DNA from: Gudongella sp964607545
GTDB lineage: Bacteria; Bacillota; Clostridia; Tissierellales; Tissierellaceae
Direction of reading: 5' to 3'
NCBI GenBank assembly: GCA_964607545.1
Contig: CAZSLV010000001.1
Coordinates: 1-48,383 of the forward strand
Length of the DNA: 48,383 nt
Shown: positions 1-9,212 of the stretch, in pieces
How positions within the stretch are numbered: the stretch's first letter is position 1
Layout of the letters: each line of letters begins with the position of its first letter
The notes under the pieces: model-generated
The model's input: only the letters and a program-made list of their open reading frames with translations
Told to the model about the DNA's origin: nothing
Database searches by the model: none
Position numbers and translations under genes: made by a program

Positions 1-144
1 TACTTCTTGATAGCTTCTTTAGAGGGGGTTAAATAAGAGGGTTGTCTTTTATAAATAGATTAGAAAGAACACATATCTATAAGGTTTTAATTACCACCCT
101 CAAATCACAAATTATCAGAATATTTTGTCTAATTGGGCAAAAAT

Positions 145-173
145 TTGACAAGTAAAGTTTTTTAGTTTAATAT
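145..173 (+). promoter_or_regulatory. Candidate sigma-A promoter of the 3D-domain gene
   Basis: A perfect TTGACA (145-150) is followed after 17 bases by TAATAT (168-173), which predicts a start near 180 and a leader of about 58 nt before the ATG at 238. The -35 is ideal and the -10 matches four of six positions. A WalR-like box lies just downstream, so regulation could be repressive. The call rests on sequence pattern only. Confidence 0.5.
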
Positions 174-192
174 ACATAGAGTAAGAAAAATA

Positions 193-209
193 GTTACAAA
201 TTGGTTACA
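193..209 (-). promoter_or_regulatory. WalR-like box
   Basis: Read on the minus strand, this is TGTAAC, five bases, TGTAAC. That fits the published WalR (YycF) consensus TGTWAH-N5-TGTWAH exactly. In Bacillus, WalRK controls cell-wall hydrolases including the 3D-domain protein YocH, so the downstream gene is of the expected kind. The box lies downstream of the best promoter candidate and is inverted relative to the gene, so the direction of control is uncertain. Confidence 0.45.
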
Positions 210-237
210 ATAAGTAACGAAAATAAGGAGGAGAATT

Positions 238-1263
238 ATGGACGCTAACATGGCCGAAGTGGCAAAGAAAGTTAAAGTCCTCATACTTCTAGCTATAGCA
301 ATGGTTTTATCATTAGGAGTAAATTTATTTCAAGGTGCTACAGTGACCTTGGAGGTTGATGGAAACACAATCCAGAAGGTTTCCTATGAATCAACAGTAG
401 AGGATCTCTTAAAAGAAGAAGGCATCAAGTTAACAAAGGACACAAGGGTGGAGCCTTCCTTGGAAGCTCTAATTTTACCAGATATAAAAGTTACAGTCAC
501 AAATCCTAAAAACTATACTATAGTTACCAAGGATGGGGAAGTAAAGGTTACCTCATATAATAAAAGTGTTAAGGATATCTTAAAAGATGCCAAGATAACT
601 TTAGGTTGGAAGGACTTTACAAAACCAGGTTTAGAGGAAACAATAAAACCAAATGGTCGGATTAATGTTTTTTATGTAGAAGAAAAACTTAGGGTAGACC
701 AAGTACCTATTCCATATGAAACAGAAACAATTACTAACATAAGATTAGATGTGGGAATACAAAATATTTTACAAGAAGGTAAAGAAGGCCTTAAGAGGTC
801 TCATATAAAGGATATTTACATTAATGGAGAATTATCCTCTTCTGTAATTGTCTTAGATACAGTTGCATCAGAACCCATGACTAGGGTAATAGAAAAGGGT
901 GCCAACGATGTTGTATCAACTTCTAGGGGGGATACTCGTTTTAGGGAGGCTATGATAATGAGCGCAACAGCTTATGACCTTTCCTATGCCTCAACGGGTA
1001 AAAGACCTGGAGATAGGTACTACGGCATTACAGCTAGTGGTACAACTGCACGACCTGGAACCGTTGCAGTAGACCCTAGGGTTATTCCACTAGGAACTAA
1101 ACTCTATGTAGAATCTCTTGATGGAACAAGTGATTATGGATTTGCTATAGCAGAAGATAAGGGCAGTGCTATAAAGGGTAAAAAAATCGACCTTTTCTTT
1201 AGCTCAAATAAAAGTGCCATGAATTTTGGCAGAAGAAATGTAAAAGTATATATTTTAAAATAA
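238..1263 (+). CDS. YabE-like 3D-domain protein (DUF348/G5/3D), cell-wall active
   Basis: This 341-aa exported protein has the architecture of the YabE/resuscitation-promoting-factor group. A hydrophobic N-terminal segment (about residues 12-33) acts as signal or anchor. Two DUF348-type repeats (about 35-150) and a G5-like region (about 155-225) follow, then a C-terminal 3D domain (about 240-341). The 3D domain shows the expected acidic residues in VAVDPRVIPLGT, AEDKGSAIKG and KKIDLFF. The family is thought to cleave or remodel peptidoglycan. The start is fixed by AAGGAGG six bases before the ATG. In B. subtilis yabE lies near abrB and ksgA, and here abrB is 13 kb away. A WalR-like box precedes the gene, fitting cell-wall control. 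The enzymatic role is inferred from family. Confidence 0.85.
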   Translation: MDANMAEVAKKVKVLILLAIAMVLSLGVNLFQGATVTLEVDGNTIQKVSYESTVEDLLKEEGIKLTKDTRVEPSLEALILPDIKVTVTNPKNYTIVTKDGEVKVTSYNKSVKDILKDAKITLGWKDFTKPGLEETIKPNGRINVFYVEEKLRVDQVPIPYETETITNIRLDVGIQNILQEGKEGLKRSHIKDIYINGELSSSVIVLDTVASEPMTRVIEKGANDVVSTSRGDTRFREAMIMSATAYDLSYASTGKRPGDRYYGITASGTTARPGTVAVDPRVIPLGTKLYVESLDGTSDYGFAIAEDKGSAIKGKKIDLFFSSNKSAMNFGRRNVKVYILK

Positions 1264-1270
1264 GCTAGCA

Positions 1271-1303
1271 AAAAAGGATGTTGATAAATTCAACATCCTT
1301 TTT
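1271..1303. terminator. Bidirectional terminator between the 3D gene and pulA
   Basis: A 13-bp perfect inverted repeat (AAAAAGGATGTTG and its complement, 7-base loop) has an A-run on one side and a T-run on the other. It can end both the rightward 3D gene and the leftward glycogen operon. Confidence 0.85.
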
Positions 1304-1304
1304 A

Positions 1305-3224
1305 TTACACTACTTTTAATTCAAATACAGAGGTGTTTATTGGTTTTACTTCTATCCCATGGGGGTGCTTAAATGTTTCATTTGTCCTTACTATTCCATC
1401 TTGATTAAACAAGGTTCTAATTTCTAGCTGGACTAGCTTTCTATTGTCTATGGCTTGTATGTGTTTTTTTATTAAAGAATGGGGCATAATACAAGAAAAT
1501 GAATTAGCATTGTGAATGATTAGTAGGTAGCCACCATTGTTTTTTATAGTGTAAGTTATAGTGTTACAGTGGCTTGTATCTAATACAAATCTTAGTTTTT
1601 CCCTTATTTCATCTCCTGTGTCCATGCGAAATTCCTTGTAGCTTTTTCTAAACTCAATTAAGTCCTTAATGTAATTATATACATCTAGGTTTTTTTCTTT
1701 TAAAGTCCAGTCAATTTTATTTATTGCAATAGGTGAGTTATATGAGTTATGAAAACCTTCCTTGGTCCTTAAGAATTCATTACCTGCATGAATAAAGGGA
1801 ACCCCTTGGGATAAGAATAAAATCGCAAAAATAAACTTATTGTAGGCCTTTAGCTCATCTTCTTTCTTATGGGGGAAGACCTTTAAGAGTTTATCTTGAA
1901 TTATAAGGTTATCATGTGAGTTTACATAGTTAATTGACTCCCTAGCATTATTTGTAAAGCCTATCCTTGATGCATCATAGTATATAGACCCTGCTATACC
2001 TGTTTCTACTGAGGTCTTTTCATCAAGGTTACCCTGGGCAAACCCTAATCTGTATCCATCGTTATCTCCCTTTATTGCATCCCTAAAATTATCGTTAAAT
2101 AGGGCAAAGTCAAGTCTTGACTGGGACCCCTTGGAAGTTGTTTTACTATCTAAAAGAGTAGTAATACCCCCCATCCAGGGCTCACCATATATCAATACAT
2201 CTTTTTTAATCTTCCTAAGTTCCTTCACAGCCTCTTCTATTGTATCAATATCTATAAGGGCCATTAAGTCAAACCTAAATCCATCTACCCTAAATTCATT
2301 CATCCAATACTTTAGGCTGTCTATTATAAATTTTCTTACCATGGGCTTTTGGCTATCAAGCTCATTTCCAACTCCTGACCCATTTGAAAATGTCCCATCA
2401 GGCAGGGTCCTATAGTAGTAGTTAGGGGCAAGGATATTAAAGTTAGAATCTTTTGCCCTAAAGGTATGATTATATACCACATCTAGTATGACCTTAAAAC
2501 CTTTTTCATGGAGCTTCATTACCATTTCCTTAAATTCCCTAATCCTTGTAATGGGGTTTGCAGGGTCTGTAGAAAAAGAACCTTCTACCACATTGTAGTG
2601 TTCAGGGTCATAGCCCCAGTTGTAATTATCTTCATTAAAGGCATATTCAATTTCTTCTCTTGATGATATAAAGTCATTAACTGGCATTAGGTGGATGTGG
2701 GTGACTCCCAGGTCCTTTAAATGGTCAAGACCTGTACTTAATCCATTTATCCTACTACCTTCTTCTATAAAGCCTTTAAAAGTCCCCCTAGATTCAATCC
2801 CAGAAGACCTACATACTGTAAAGTCCTTAATTTGAACTTCATATATAACACTATCTACCCGAGCAAGTTCCTTAGGTTCCTTGTGGTTTAAAAACCCATC
2901 AGGATTAGTATCTTTTAAGTCTATTATGGCTGACCTAATTGAATTTAAGGAAGTTCCTATACTGTAGGGGTCAGATACTTCATATTCATTTTCTACAAGG
3001 TAAGTATAAAAATACCCCTTTAGGTCCCCCTCAACTCTACATTCAAAAGTTTCATCCTCGTTTTTTACCATTTGGTACTCTTGTCTTTTTAAGCTTTGGG
3101 GACCTTGGTAAATTCTTAATTTTATGTTATTTCTACTAGGGGCAAATACCCTAAAGATAGTGTATTCTTTGGAATAGTCAAAGCCTAGTTTCTTATCTGT
3201 ATATATTAAGTCATACCCTTCCAA
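1305..3224 (-). CDS. pulA: Type I pullulanase (glycogen debranching, GH13)
   Basis: This 639-aa enzyme hydrolyses alpha-1,6 branches of glycogen or pullulan. An N-terminal CBM48-like domain (about 15-100) precedes the GH13 barrel. The type I pullulanase signature YNWGYDP is at 201-207. DVVYNHT follows at 248-254, the nucleophile Asp319 lies in GFRFDLM, the acid/base Glu348 in YGEPW, and a later NSHDN motif completes the set. No signal peptide is visible, so it should be cytoplasmic. The start is TTG: the in-phase TTG at 3224 has GGAGGG seven bases upstream, while the nearby ATG is out of frame. It overlaps the preceding phosphorylase-like gene by 19 bases, suggesting translational coupling. 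It is the last gene of the glycogen operon. Confidence 0.92.
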   Translation of the reverse strand: MEGYDLIYTDKKLGFDYSKEYTIFRVFAPSRNNIKLRIYQGPQSLKRQEYQMVKNEDETFECRVEGDLKGYFYTYLVENEYEVSDPYSIGTSLNSIRSAIIDLKDTNPDGFLNHKEPKELARVDSVIYEVQIKDFTVCRSSGIESRGTFKGFIEEGSRINGLSTGLDHLKDLGVTHIHLMPVNDFISSREEIEYAFNEDNYNWGYDPEHYNVVEGSFSTDPANPITRIREFKEMVMKLHEKGFKVILDVVYNHTFRAKDSNFNILAPNYYYRTLPDGTFSNGSGVGNELDSQKPMVRKFIIDSLKYWMNEFRVDGFRFDLMALIDIDTIEEAVKELRKIKKDVLIYGEPWMGGITTLLDSKTTSKGSQSRLDFALFNDNFRDAIKGDNDGYRLGFAQGNLDEKTSVETGIAGSIYYDASRIGFTNNARESINYVNSHDNLIIQDKLLKVFPHKKEDELKAYNKFIFAILFLSQGVPFIHAGNEFLRTKEGFHNSYNSPIAINKIDWTLKEKNLDVYNYIKDLIEFRKSYKEFRMDTGDEIREKLRFVLDTSHCNTITYTIKNNGGYLLIIHNANSFSCIMPHSLIKKHIQAIDNRKLVQLEIRTLFNQDGIVRTNETFKHPHGIEVKPINTSVFELKVV

Positions 3225-5476
3225 GTTATCCCCTCCTCTTCTAAGTTTTTTACATAGTTACTTACAACTACATCTGATGAAAAATCTCCAAGCAAACTAA
3301 TATTTACAAGGGATTTTTGTTTCCACTTATTAAAATCAATAAAGTCTTTTTCTATTTCTTCCATGGCTTGGGAGTATCTTTTAAAGTCCCTTAAGACAAA
3401 GTTATGGTCATTGTATTTAATCAACAAGTCAAATAGGGGGCTATAGGTTTGGCCCTCAAATAAGCTTTCCCTTCCTATTAGGGTATCTACCGCCCTTTTT
3501 ATTACCTTGTTCCTATAATAAAGCTCTTGGGAATTATACTCCTTAGTGTCATAGCATTTTTGAACCTCTTCATTTTTTATACCAAATAAGCTTATATTTT
3601 CTTCTCCTAGGTAGTCTCTTAATAAAAGGTTTGTTTCACTAAAAGACCCCATCCCAATGGCCCCATTTACCATGGCAGTAAGACCTGCTAGGTTTATCCC
3701 TTCTTTACTTGGTAGGGTAAATGATTGAATTACATCAAGGCCAGGGTAAATATACTCTGCATTTTTTAAATTTAAATCTTCAATAAAAATAACCTTTAAC
3801 TTATCCTTAATTGTAAAATCAGCATTAATTATATCTTTTAATTCATGGATTAATCTTATTAATAACTTATTTATAAAGTCATAGGGGGATGCCTTGCCCC
3901 CTATGAAGTGGACCCTAGGCAGTCTATCTATATTAGGATTTGACCTTAATTCAAGGTAGAGGTGGATAAGGTATAGGACTTCTAATAATTGCCTATTAAA
4001 ATCTTTTATTTCTGATAGGTGACCCACAAAAAGTGCATGGGGGTTTAATACTATCCTAGTCTTTTCATATATCCTATCTACTAAAATATCCTTATTTTCT
4101 TCTTTTACAGCTCCAAGTTTATTTAAAAAATCAATATCGTCCTTGTAGTTTAAAATAGCCTTTATCTTTTTTGGATATTCAATAAATTCCTTGCCTATTT
4201 TTTCTTTTAGGACCCTGCTTAGGTTGGGGTTGCCAGAAAGTAGCCATCTCCTGTGGGATATAGCCAAGGGGTATACAGGGGATGGTCCTTGGTAGGCCCC
4301 AGCACTTGCAATGTTTTTAAGTCGTAATTCATTCCCCCACAGTATGCCTTCCATTTCTCTAGAAATGGCTTCTATATTATCTTTACTTGATAACTTATCT
4401 AGATACCTGTGGTGGATTTCCTCAATAATTAGCCAAAGTCTAGGTAGCCACTCCTTTATTAAGGAGATTTCAAGGGTTGAGAACCTATCTTCTATGGTTT
4501 TAAGAGAAGCATAGAAAAATGTCTTATTTGTAATCCCCCAAGCTTCATCCCACTCTAGGTTGTATTCATCTACAAGTAACCTCATCAACTCTGGTATTGC
4601 CAATAAAAGGTGGGCATCTAGCATTAAAAATACAAAGTGTTTATTTAAGTCTTTTATTTCCCTATTATGTTCCTTGTGAATTCTTATAACATCTTGGAGG
4701 GTACCTGAAACTAGTAGATACTCTTGCTTTAACTTTTCCTTTAAGATATTTGGGGGGGCATTTGTAGAAATGGCTTGTTTTGTCAATTGGTCATGTTGAA
4801 ATAATCTAAGGTAGTTGGTCTTATTATTGTTATAACCCACATAAGGCAAATCATAGGTCCTAAGGAGTAAGTCCTCAAAGCCTTCCTGCTTAAACTTAAG
4901 GCCCTTGTCTCCTAGGGAGATATTAACAAGTCCCCCTACCCTTACATTGTAATTATCTTCACACTTATAAAGCCAGTTTTTACCCCTATTCCACCAGTCA
5001 TCTGGGACTTCAACTTGGTCTTTATCTTTTATTACTTGCTTAAAATAACCCTCCCTGTATAGGAGTCCATAGCCAATTGCATTGTATGACATAGATGCAA
5101 AGGTATCCAAGAGGCCATTTGCCAAATAGCCTAGGTCACTATAGCCAATGGCTATTTCCTGGTCTATTGCAAAAAGGCTTTCTAGGCTATAATTGTATTC
5201 TTTTAGGGCTTTTTCTAAGTCATCATAAATATTTAAATAATCTATGTTTTTTTGCAAGAGGGCACCTGGCAAATAATCTGTTGATAAATAAACTAAGACT
5301 TGTTCTTCTCTTATTTCCTGCTTGGTCTCATACATTTGCCTGCCTAAGATTTCTCTTACAAAGTAAGACACAGCCCTATATACTTCCCTTGGAGCTGCAT
5401 CTTCTAAAGAAACACCTGCATGCTGGTATAAGATAGCTTGTATTTTTTCACTTATATTGTTTTTATTTAATGACAT
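3206..5476 (-). CDS. Glycogen phosphorylase-like protein (GT35) with altered active site
   Basis: This 756-aa protein aligns clearly with bacterial glycogen phosphorylases: YLSTDYLPG (63-71), LGYLANGLLD, GYGLLYREGYFKQ, AIPELMRLLVDE, HRRWLLSGNPNLS, RQLLEVLYLIH and GKASPY. Active-site positions are changed. In a gapless alignment to the usual EASGTxNMKFMLNGA segment, the PLP Schiff-base lysine is Thr600 (codon 3677-3679). The substrate-site histidine of YTNHTV is Leu325, and the phosphate-site lysine of EYKRQ is Asn494. Phosphorolysis by the normal mechanism is therefore unlikely. The frame is intact and lies between glgA and pulA, so the gene is probably retained for another role such as glucan binding or regulation. 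No true phosphorylase is in the window. Homology is certain; loss of catalysis is inferred. Confidence 0.85.
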   Translation of the reverse strand: MSLNKNNISEKIQAILYQHAGVSLEDAAPREVYRAVSYFVREILGRQMYETKQEIREEQVLVYLSTDYLPGALLQKNIDYLNIYDDLEKALKEYNYSLESLFAIDQEIAIGYSDLGYLANGLLDTFASMSYNAIGYGLLYREGYFKQVIKDKDQVEVPDDWWNRGKNWLYKCEDNYNVRVGGLVNISLGDKGLKFKQEGFEDLLLRTYDLPYVGYNNNKTNYLRLFQHDQLTKQAISTNAPPNILKEKLKQEYLLVSGTLQDVIRIHKEHNREIKDLNKHFVFLMLDAHLLLAIPELMRLLVDEYNLEWDEAWGITNKTFFYASLKTIEDRFSTLEISLIKEWLPRLWLIIEEIHHRYLDKLSSKDNIEAISREMEGILWGNELRLKNIASAGAYQGPSPVYPLAISHRRWLLSGNPNLSRVLKEKIGKEFIEYPKKIKAILNYKDDIDFLNKLGAVKEENKDILVDRIYEKTRIVLNPHALFVGHLSEIKDFNRQLLEVLYLIHLYLELRSNPNIDRLPRVHFIGGKASPYDFINKLLIRLIHELKDIINADFTIKDKLKVIFIEDLNLKNAEYIYPGLDVIQSFTLPSKEGINLAGLTAMVNGAIGMGSFSETNLLLRDYLGEENISLFGIKNEEVQKCYDTKEYNSQELYYRNKVIKRAVDTLIGRESLFEGQTYSPLFDLLIKYNDHNFVLRDFKRYSQAMEEIEKDFIDFNKWKQKSLVNISLLGDFSSDVVVSNYVKNLEEEGITWKGMT

Positions 5477-5489
5477 TAAACCGCCTCGC

Positions 5490-6914
5490 TTATTTTAAAG
5501 ACTTATATAATTCTGTATATTTTTTAGATGAACTTTTCCAACTATGGTCCGCCTTCATGGCAGATCTCATTAGCTTTTTAAAACTTGCTTTATCCTTATA
5601 CACTTCTAGGGCATCCTTTATAACAAATAAAAGCTCATGGGCATTGTAATTAGCAAAGCTAAAGCCATTCCCCTCTTTTGTATACTTATTATATGGAATA
5701 ACAGTATCCCTTAGCCCCCCTGCCTCCCTAACTATGGGTATAGTTCCATATCTTAGGGATATAAGCTGGGATATACCACAAGGTTCTGCTAAGGATGGCA
5801 TTAAAAACAAGTCAGACCCTGCATAAACTAGGTGGGATTCATCTTCATTAAAGTATATGTGGGCAGACATCTTTTCTGGGTACTTCCATTGAAAGCCCCT
5901 AAACATATTTTCATATTCATCATCCCCTGTCCCAAGGACCACAAATTGTATGTCTTCTTGGAGCAATTCATCAAGTACATACCTGACAAGGTCAAGCCCC
6001 TTCATGGCAACAAGTCTAGATACCATAGAAATTACAGGGACATCCCCTCTTTGGGGGAGGGAAAACTTCTTTTGTAGTTCCTTTTTGTCCTTTTTCTTAT
6101 TGGCTATAGCCCTAGCATCAAAGTTATAGGGGATTCTCTCATCTGTCTTTGGATTATATACATCATAATCTATCCCATTTACTATGCCCCTTAACTTATA
6201 TTCGTGTTTTCTAATTATACCTTCTAGGCTTTCACCATAAAAAGCATACCTAATCTCCTGGGCATAGGATTCTGAGACAGTTGTTAAGGCATCACAATAA
6301 ACTATACCTGCCTTCATAAAGTTTATAGAGTCATAAAACTTTAAACCCTCCTCATGAAAGTAATCCATTGACAAGCCCGCAAGGTTTAAAAGACTTTTTG
6401 GAAATACCCCCTGGTACTTTAAGTTGTGGATGGTATAAACGCTTTTTATGGGGTTATAAAAGCTATCCCCCTTGGCAAAGTCTTTTATGTACAAGGGTAT
6501 AAGGCCACAATGCCAATCGTTGGCATGGACAATATCTATATCAAGGTCAAGTTCTCTTATCATCCTAACTACTGCCTTGTTAAAAAACACAAATCTTTCA
6601 CCATCATCACCAAGTCCATATAGGCCTTGTCTGTTAAAGTAAAACTCATTGTCTATAAAAAGATACCTATTACCTTCTTCCTTATATTCTAAAACCCCTA
6701 CATACTGGCGTCTCCAATCTAGGTCAATGTAAAACTCTGCAATTTTTACCATCTTATCCTTAAGGTCTTGTGAGATCCTTGAGTAAAAGGGTATTACAAC
6801 ACTTACATTGTGGCCTTCTTCATGGAGGGCATATGGTAAAGAGCCTGCAACATCTGCAAGCCCTCCTGTCTTAATAAAAGGGGTAGCTTCTGAAGCAACA
6901 TATAATATGTTCAT
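5490..6914 (-). CDS. glgA: Glycogen synthase (GT5, ADP-glucose)
   Basis: This 474-aa enzyme adds glucose from ADP-glucose to the growing alpha-1,4 chain. The N-terminal KTGGLADV motif (Lys15) that contacts the nucleotide sugar is present. The GT-B C-terminal half carries SRLVAMKGLDL and the EPCGISQL segment near the retaining glucosyltransferase site. Length is typical of the family (about 475-480 aa). The gene starts 6 bases after glgD and ends 13 bases before the phosphorylase-like gene, within one operon. Confidence 0.95.
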   Translation of the reverse strand: MNILYVASEATPFIKTGGLADVAGSLPYALHEEGHNVSVVIPFYSRISQDLKDKMVKIAEFYIDLDWRRQYVGVLEYKEEGNRYLFIDNEFYFNRQGLYGLGDDGERFVFFNKAVVRMIRELDLDIDIVHANDWHCGLIPLYIKDFAKGDSFYNPIKSVYTIHNLKYQGVFPKSLLNLAGLSMDYFHEEGLKFYDSINFMKAGIVYCDALTTVSESYAQEIRYAFYGESLEGIIRKHEYKLRGIVNGIDYDVYNPKTDERIPYNFDARAIANKKKDKKELQKKFSLPQRGDVPVISMVSRLVAMKGLDLVRYVLDELLQEDIQFVVLGTGDDEYENMFRGFQWKYPEKMSAHIYFNEDESHLVYAGSDLFLMPSLAEPCGISQLISLRYGTIPIVREAGGLRDTVIPYNKYTKEGNGFSFANYNAHELLFVIKDALEVYKDKASFKKLMRSAMKADHSWKSSSKKYTELYKSLK

Positions 6915-6920
6915 CTGCTA

Positions 6921-8045
6921 TCAATCCTTTCTAATTTTTTGTCTCTTTTCAACTACAAATGGAATTAGGGTAGACCCTGCTATCCTAACACCTTCACCTA
7001 TTTGAGTTTCCTTATCTAGGATAGAGTTTATTACAGAGGCATTTTCTCCTATTTCAGATTTTTGCATAACTATGGAGTTTTTAACAATAGCCCCTTTTGC
7101 AATTTTAACCCCCCTAAAGATAATGGAATTTTCTACACTTCCTTCTATTATACACCCATTTGCAACATGGGAATTTTGGACATTAGCTGTTTCTGTATAG
7201 AGGGTAGAAGGCTCATCTTTTGTTTGGGTAAGGATGGTCCCTCTTTCATAAAAGAGCTCATTAGCTATAGGCTTTTTTAAGAGGTTTATATTTGCATCGT
7301 AATAGGACTTTAAGTTTCTAATGTTTTCTGTATGCCCCTTAAACTCATAGGAATTTATTTTAAACTTATCCTTATTGGTCATAATAGCATCTTCAAGGTT
7401 ATATAATTCTCCCTTTTCTACTGCTTCTTTGACTACCTTTATAAAAACTTCCTTTTTCATAAAACCAGTTTTTAAGGACATCATAAAATCTGTTTCTGTT
7501 CCCAGGTTCATTCCTATGTTTAAAACTTCCCCATCCTCATTTATATTCATCTTATCACAGTTTATATACTCACCCCAAGGGTCTTCCTGCTTTTTATAGA
7601 TCATAGTTATATCTGCATCTGTTTCTATAAAGTGTTTAAAGGCCTTATCTAAATCTACTTTTGCAAGTATATTTGGATGGTTTAAAAATATATACTTTTC
7701 CCTAACTTGTTCAAAGAAGTCCATAGCTGTGAAAAACTGTGATATATCGCCTTTTAAGTTGATTGGATACCCTTGAGTAACAGGTGGGAAGAGGACAAGC
7801 CCATTAAACCTCCTGTTTAAGTCCCAGGGCTTACCATCCCCTATATGGTCCATGGTTGACCTTATCTTTTCTCCTGTAAATATGGCTACTGTCTTTATTC
7901 CATAATTCACCATATTAGATACGGAAAAGTCAATTAATCTATACCTTCCACCAAAGGGAAGCATATAAACTGGCCTGTGTATGCACAGGGCACCAAAATT
8001 ATTTTCAATATTTGCTCCACTTATAACTCCAATACATTTGTCCAT
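6921..8045 (-). CDS. glgD: GlgD, regulatory-type subunit of ADP-glucose pyrophosphorylase
   Basis: This 374-aa homologue of GlgC is of the GlgD type known from Bacillus and clostridia, which forms a heteromer with GlgC and raises its activity. It keeps the fold motif PFGGRYRLIDF and a left-handed beta-helix C-terminus. It lacks the catalytic LAGGxGxRL loop, reading GVISGANIENNFG at the N-terminus. The gene is 12 bases downstream of glgC. Assignment rests on the missing loop plus adjacency to a complete glgC. Confidence 0.92.
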   Translation of the reverse strand: MDKCIGVISGANIENNFGALCIHRPVYMLPFGGRYRLIDFSVSNMVNYGIKTVAIFTGEKIRSTMDHIGDGKPWDLNRRFNGLVLFPPVTQGYPINLKGDISQFFTAMDFFEQVREKYIFLNHPNILAKVDLDKAFKHFIETDADITMIYKKQEDPWGEYINCDKMNINEDGEVLNIGMNLGTETDFMMSLKTGFMKKEVFIKVVKEAVEKGELYNLEDAIMTNKDKFKINSYEFKGHTENIRNLKSYYDANINLLKKPIANELFYERGTILTQTKDEPSTLYTETANVQNSHVANGCIIEGSVENSIIFRGVKIAKGAIVKNSIVMQKSEIGENASVINSILDKETQIGEGVRIAGSTLIPFVVEKRQKIRKD

Positions 8046-8057
8046 AACCTTCCCCCC

Positions 8058-9191
8058 TTATTCTTTAGTTACTTGGCCTTCTGCAAGCATAAAGACCCCA
8101 TCAGAATTTTCTTCACCTATAACTTGATTTTCTTCTACTACTGACCCTTCAAGGATAACTGCCCTATTAATCTTAGCACCTTTTTTAATCCTGCAGTCAG
8201 AAAGTATTACAGAGTCTTTGACACTGGCCCCTTCTTCTATTACTACATCACTAAAGATTACACTTCTTTCAACATCTCCCACAATGTAACATCCTTCATT
8301 TACAAGGGAATTTTTAACTCGAGATCCCCTAGCTAAGTATTGAGGAGGCAGGTTTCTTGATTTTGTATATATTCTCCAATTCTTGTCATATAGGTTAAGG
8401 GTATTATTAGGGTCTAATAAGTCCATATTAGCTTCCCAATAAGACCTTACCGTTCCAACATCCTTCCAATAACCATCAAATATCCAAGCATACATCTTGT
8501 TTCCTTCTTCTAGCATCCTTGGTAGGATATTTTTCCCAAAGTCATGGTCTGAATTTTTATCTTCCCCATCTTTTAAGAGGTATTCTCTTAAGATAGACCA
8601 AGTAAAAACATAAATTCCCATGGATGCCATATTGTTTTTAGGGTTTTCTGGCTTTTCATCAAATTCTACTACAAAGTTGTCCTTATCTACATTTATAATT
8701 CCAAACCTTGAACAATCTTCCCATGGAACTTCCATAACTGCCAGGGTTACTGCTGCTTCCTTTTTTTTATGGGCATCCACCAAGATTTCATAATCCATCT
8801 TGTATATGTGGTCTCCTGAAAGGATAAGAACATAGTCTGGGTTTAAGCCATCTAAATAATCTATATTTTCATAAATAGCATTTGCAGTCCCTGTATACCA
8901 CCTGCCCCCATCTTCAGACATAAAAGGAGATAAAATTCTCAAACCCCCAACATTCCTGTCATAATCCCATGCAGATCCAATACCTATGTGGGTGTTTAAG
9001 AGAAAGGGCTTGTATTGTGTTAGGATTGCAATATTGTTAATTCCTGAATTTGCTGCATTGCTTAAGGGAAAGTCTATGATCCTGTATTTGCCACCAAAAG
9101 CTACTGCTGGTTTTGCCACCATCTTAGTTAGGGCCTTAAGCCTTGAGCCTTGGCCTCCTGCAAGTAACATTGCTACAACCTTACTATCCAT
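8058..9191 (-). CDS. glgC: Glucose-1-phosphate adenylyltransferase, catalytic subunit
   Basis: This 377-aa enzyme makes ADP-glucose from ATP and glucose-1-phosphate, the committed step of glycogen synthesis. The nucleotide-binding loop LLAGGQGSRLKALT, FGGKYRIIDFPLSN, the LSGDHIYKMDY metal/substrate motif and EFDEKP are all present. A C-terminal beta-helix repeat region follows. Length is normal. It sits between glgB and glgD with 12-21 base gaps. Confidence 0.96.
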   Translation of the reverse strand: MDSKVVAMLLAGGQGSRLKALTKMVAKPAVAFGGKYRIIDFPLSNAANSGINNIAILTQYKPFLLNTHIGIGSAWDYDRNVGGLRILSPFMSEDGGRWYTGTANAIYENIDYLDGLNPDYVLILSGDHIYKMDYEILVDAHKKKEAAVTLAVMEVPWEDCSRFGIINVDKDNFVVEFDEKPENPKNNMASMGIYVFTWSILREYLLKDGEDKNSDHDFGKNILPRMLEEGNKMYAWIFDGYWKDVGTVRSYWEANMDLLDPNNTLNLYDKNWRIYTKSRNLPPQYLARGSRVKNSLVNEGCYIVGDVERSVIFSDVVIEEGASVKDSVILSDCRIKKGAKINRAVILEGSVVEENQVIGEENSDGVFMLAEGQVTKE

Positions 9192-9212
9192 AATATCCTC
9201 TCCTTTTATCTT

